From contig DFYS01000094.1 in assembly GCA_002383405.1 (NCBI GenBank), positions 1 through 6,167 on the forward strand: DNA of 6,167 nucleotides, written 5' to 3'. The notes beneath the pieces were generated by a model, which searched no databases, was not told the origin of the DNA, and saw only the letters and a list, made by a program, of their open reading frames with translations. The DNA is from Moorella sp. UBA4076. GTDB taxonomy: Bacteria; Bacillota; DSM-521; Neomoorellales; Neomoorellaceae. Position numbers and translations under genes: made by a program. This document shows, one piece after another, positions 3,421 through 6,167 of the stretch. Each line of letters begins with the position of its first letter. Position 1 is the stretch's first letter.

Positions 3421-6167
3421 TTATTTCCCCAGCAGGCCATGCAGCACCCGGGCCATCTGCGCCCTGGTGGTGGTATCAGCCGGAGTGAGCTTGCCGCCGC
3501 TGCCGCCGATGGTTCCGGTTTCCACAAGCAGCTTCATGGCGTCTTTCGCCCAGGGGGCGATGTCGTCCGCGTCGGTAAAGCTTGAGAGCGTCTTGCCTGA
3601 ATCGCCCCGGGGCAGTTGGCCGATGACCTTGAGCGCGTTGTGCAGCAGGGTGAACATTTCCTGGCGGGTGATTTCCTTCTCGGGAGCGAACAGGTTGTCG
3701 CCCACGCCAGCGGATATGCCAAGCTGCCTGGCAGCGGCCAGGAAACCGGTATACCAGGTGCTGCCCGCGTCCGCGAAGTTATCCTTCGGATTTAAGTCGG
3801 GTGCTATCCCGTATGCCTTCATCAGCATGACGATAAACTGGCCCCTGGTCAGCTTCGCTTCAGGGCTGAAATTACCGTTGCCCGTGCCTGCGGTAATCCC
3901 CCTGGCGGCGATGAAGGAAACCGCTCTGGCATACCAGGCATCCTTTGCCACGTCCTTGAAGCTCACCTGCTTGTAGCTTACGGCATAATGATTGAAATAG
4001 GCGGTGGTGAAGGTAACAGTGCCGGTGGCCGGGTCGTAGCGCCCGTTGGGCACGGAGACCACGTTGCCGCTGCTGTCGATGTGCCAGACGACAATGCTTT
4101 CGGGGTTTGCCAGCTCCGCCGCTGCCGGCGTGTAAGGAATCGATACCGTCACCGGCGCGTCCGGGTTGTTCCATTCGGTCTGTGTGCCGTCCAGGGTCAG
4201 GGTGAGTTGGACGGCAGGCCTGTCGCCGGTGGCTGTTTGCACTTCAGCAGGCAGGCCGGACTTGTCGCCCCGGGCGATGGTGATGCCGGCGCTCGATCCT
4301 TCCGTTCCCGGTATTCCCGCCAGCATGCCGGCCGGGATGGTGAGGCTGCCCGCGCCGGTGGCGAAGGCCAGCGCGCCTTCCCCTTGCGCGCCGGACAGGG
4401 AAGCGGCGGGGATTTCCAGGGTATAAGCGCTCACGCCGGGAATGAAGGGTGCGGTGAGAAGCGTTGTTCCTGTGCCGGCAAAAATATCTTTCGCCAGGGT
4501 GGTTACCAATTCTGTCGTCGCGCTGCCCGTATTCGTATTGACCCTGACGGGCAGGGCGGTTTCTGCTATGCTGGCGCCTGAAACGGTAGCTTTGTACGTT
4601 GGCGTGGCAGGAGTGCTGCTGCTGTCGCTACCGCCGCTGTCGCCGCCACCGGAGGAGTCTGTGCTTACTGTGACGGTTGGGCCGTCAGTCCAGTTGCCAC
4701 CTGCATCTCCAGCCTGCACCTTGAAGGTGTAGGTGGTAGAGGGTGACAGTCCGGAAACATTGCAACTGTAAACTGTCCCTGTGACAGTCTGGACGAAGGA
4801 ATTATCCCGAAAAATCGTGTAGGCAGTCACCCCCACGTCATCCTGCGCCGGGGTCCAGCTTAAGGTGGTCGTCGTCCTGGTCGTGCCACTGGCCGTCAGA
4901 GTGCTGCCCGCAGGCCAGGTTGGCGGACTCTGGTCAGTCGGTGCGGCGAGAGTGAAATTGATCGTATAGGTCAGGCTGGTAATTCCATCCTCGGCAGTAA
5001 CCTTCACTATGGCGATACCGGGCAGGGTGGTCGCCTGGGTGATGGCCACGCTGGCCCTGGGGTCGTTTGGCGTGGCGGTAACAACCGTCGCCGCATCACC
5101 CGGCTGGGTACCGTAGGGAAGCTCGACCGTGTATTCATGCTGGCTGTAAACAAAACCTGACACGGTCACTCCGGCGACTTTCAGGTCGCTCAAGCTGGCG
5201 TCACTCGAGGGAACGTAGCTATCGACGATGTTCACTGTCAGCCGGGCGCTGTCTCCTGCGTTGAAAGCGATGGAGAACTCTAGCGCGTTACCTGCAGTCG
5301 GGTTGAGCCCGGAGAGATAGGCTTCCTTTATGCTCAGAGTGTCTCCACTCACGGTATACTCCAAGGGCGATTCCAAGTGATCCGAACCGTAGACCACGTC
5401 GGTCACGGTAGTGGCGCTGCCCCAGGATATGGTCGTGCTCACGTCGCCGGGGCTATCCAGATCGAAGGTCACAGCTTCAGGATTGATGGACGGTTCTGCT
5501 TCGGTGGCCGGGAATACGGCGGTCACCACGCCCGAGTAGGCGGCGTTGGTCACTGTGTCTGCTCCTGCTACGGTAAAGAAGTCTTTAACTACACCGGTTA
5601 AGGTGTATCCTGCCTTGGGCGTCAGAGTTATGGTTGCCGTGTAGACCGTGCCGCCTGCAAAGGCAAGATGGTCGGGGTTCCAGGTCACGCTGCCTGTATA
5701 CTGGGCCGTTTCGGTTATCGCGGTTACGGGAGTCGCTCCCCTTACCGGGGCGGTTACGCCCGGAATGGCGGCGATGTTAATATCGGCCACGAGCGTGCCC
5801 GAAACGTTGTTGAAGATGGTGTCCGCTGTGCGCGCCTGCGAAACCGTCGCGCCTGCGGGCAGCCAAAGGTACAGCTTGCCGCCGGCATCGGTAAACAGGT
5901 CGTTGACTCCATAGTAGGAAGCGCCGGTTATGGTCAGGTCGAAGACTTGCGTATCCGTCAACGGGAGCGCCGTCTCCGCCAGACTGAGCGGCTTGTTGCC
6001 GTTGGCCGTTCCGTTGGTGGGTGTGGACTGAATGCCGAAACTGCCGCTGGCCTTCACCGAGCCGCCCGTGATCTCCACCGTGCCGCCGCTACCGCCCGCG
6101 CCGCCGCCGATGCCCGCGCCTGCGTAGCCACCTATAGCGGTAACCGTGCCGCCGTTAATGGTGATAA
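3421..6167 (-). CDS. Large modular SLH-domain cell-surface protein, N-terminus beyond window
   Basis: A surface protein anchored by C-terminal SLH domains to the secondary cell-wall polymer. The frame is open to the window edge (914 complete codons), so the GTG at 6078 is not the start, and the signal peptide is off-window. Modules from N to C: Gly-rich repeats (6167-6049); a beta-rich region opening with AETALPL (5982-5785); a 'TPKAGYTLTGV' module common in Firmicute SLH proteins (5784-5497); an X2-like Ig module with YTVSGDTLSIKEAYL (5484-5215); a cadherin-like beta-sandwich (5205-4945); fibronectin III (4929-4660, TLSWTPAQDDVGVTAYTIFR and SGLSPSTTYTFKVQAGD); a Ser/Gly linker (4659-4609); a pre-SLH module (4596-3970, VTVSIPYTPAAAELANPE … GRYDPATGTVTF); and three SLH domains (3960-3436). 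There is no catalytic domain in view; any enzyme or ligand-binding part would lie upstream. Modules suggest adhesion, polysaccharide binding or spacer roles, which is inference. Confidence 0.92.
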   Translation of the reverse strand, partial: ITINGGTVTAIGGYAGAGIGGGAGGSGGTVEITGGSVKASGSFGIQSTPTNGTANGNKPLSLAETALPLTDTQVFDLTITGASYYGVNDLFTDAGGKLYLWLPAGATVSQARTADTIFNNVSGTLVADINIAAIPGVTAPVRGATPVTAITETAQYTGSVTWNPDHLAFAGGTVYTATITLTPKAGYTLTGVVKDFFTVAGADTVTNAAYSGVVTAVFPATEAEPSINPEAVTFDLDSPGDVSTTISWGSATTVTDVVYGSDHLESPLEYTVSGDTLSIKEAYLSGLNPTAGNALEFSIAFNAGDSARLTVNIVDSYVPSSDASLSDLKVAGVTVSGFVYSQHEYTVELPYGTQPGDAATVVTATPNDPRASVAITQATTLPGIAIVKVTAEDGITSLTYTINFTLAAPTDQSPPTWPAGSTLTASGTTRTTTTLSWTPAQDDVGVTAYTIFRDNSFVQTVTGTVYSCNVSGLSPSTTYTFKVQAGDAGGNWTDGPTVTVSTDSSGGGDSGGSDSSSTPATPTYKATVSGASIAETALPVRVNTNTGSATTELVTTLAKDIFAGTGTTLLTAPFIPGVSAYTLEIPAASLSGAQGEGALAFATGAGSLTIPAGMLAGIPGTEGSSAGITIARGDKSGLPAEVQTATGDRPAVQLTLTLDGTQTEWNNPDAPVTVSIPYTPAAAELANPESIVVWHIDSSGNVVSVPNGRYDPATGTVTFTTAYFNHYAVSYKQVSFKDVAKDAWYARAVSFIAARGITAGTGNGNFSPEAKLTRGQFIVMLMKAYGIAPDLNPKDNFADAGSTWYTGFLAAARQLGISAGVGDNLFAPEKEITRQEMFTLLHNALKVIGQLPRGDSGKTLSSFTDADDIAPWAKDAMKLLVETGTIGGSGGKLTPADTTTRAQMARVLHGLLGK
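3436..3960 (-). other. Three tandem S-layer homology (SLH) domains
   Basis: SLH1 (3960-3829) begins FKDVAKDAWYARAVSFIAAR and carries LTRGQ at 3852-3838. SLH2 (3777-3643) carries WYTGFLAAARQLGI and ITRQE at 3672-3658. SLH3 (3579-3436) carries PWAKDAMKLLVETG and TTRAQ at 3471-3457. These are variants of the ITRAE motif that lines the groove binding pyruvylated cell-wall polysaccharide, with the key TR retained in all three. A C-terminal trimer of SLH repeats is the usual functional anchor. The protein ends five residues after SLH3. Confidence 0.92.
6040..6165 (-). repeat. Gly-rich 29-residue protein repeat, at least two units
   Basis: ITINGGTVTAIGG (6165-6127) recurs as VEITGGSVKASGS (6078-6040), giving an 87-bp (29-codon) period, with GAGIGGGAGGSGG between. 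This I-x-I-x-GG-x-V-x-A-x-G / AGIGGG pattern is widespread in tandem arrays of Firmicute surface proteins and fits a beta-solenoid. The array probably continues beyond the right edge. Confidence 0.7.

Noticed and set aside
3303..3450. Minus-strand frame bridging the SLH stop and the next gene (reads TPTRYIVPTGTNYVYEGDDD)
   Set aside because: It reads smoothly, but it has no start or ribosome site, overlaps the well-supported gene on each side in another frame, and contains the dyad and Shine–Dalgarno sequence of the next gene.
3260..3976. 238-codon + strand ORF
   Set aside because: Antisense shadow of the SLH domains and small membrane gene; GC-rich coding leaves long open frames on the opposite strand.
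3988..4581. 197-codon + strand ORF rich in Gly/Arg
   Set aside because: Antisense shadow of the pre-SLH module, with biased low-complexity composition and no recognisable motif.

Overview
The window looks like chromosomal DNA from a GC-rich, endospore-forming Firmicute. The gene order scpA–scpB–DUF2953–gerW(ytfJ) is typical of Clostridia and Bacilli. GC-rich coding, GTG and TTG starts and C-terminal S-layer homology (SLH) domains suggest a Moorella-like thermophilic clostridium. The genus is inference; the phylum and sporulation capacity are better supported.

Left half, + strand (1-2355): a tight run of four genes. They are the 3' part of scpA (cut by the window edge), scpB, a DUF2953 membrane-associated protein (ytfI-like) and gerW/ytfJ. 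ScpA and ScpB are the kleisin and winged-helix subunits of the SMC condensin that compacts and segregates the chromosome. The DUF2953 protein and GerW are a conserved sporulation-associated pair. Spacing is short or overlapping throughout and no internal promoter or terminator is evident, so they are probably one transcription unit.

Middle, convergent intergenic region (2356-2796): this is the most informative non-coding part. It holds a 134-bp element with perfect 12-bp terminal inverted repeats beginning 5'-GTAA, flanked on both sides by the same 8-bp direct repeat CAATTTTT. That is the insertion signature of the IS66 family, in a piece far too small to encode a transposase, so it is best read as a MITE-like non-autonomous element. 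It is followed by a strong bidirectional intrinsic terminator (A7 / stem-loop / T6) serving both converging transcripts. To its right on the minus strand lies a 42-codon coding-like stretch with no start, probably the 3' remnant of a lost gene.

Right half, minus strand (2797-6167): a small unrecognised protein with two or three hydrophobic segments lies just downstream of a very large modular cell-surface protein, which runs off the right edge of the window. In-window modules, N to C, are Gly-rich 29-residue repeats, a beta-rich module, a 'GYTLTG' repeat-type module, an X2-like Ig module, a cadherin-like beta-sandwich, fibronectin III, a Ser/Gly linker, a pre-SLH module and three SLH domains that should anchor it to the cell-wall polymer. 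The two genes are 66 bp apart and may be co-transcribed. The block looks accessory next to the conserved housekeeping/sporulation operon on the other strand.

No tRNA, rRNA, CRISPR array or recognisable riboswitch was seen.
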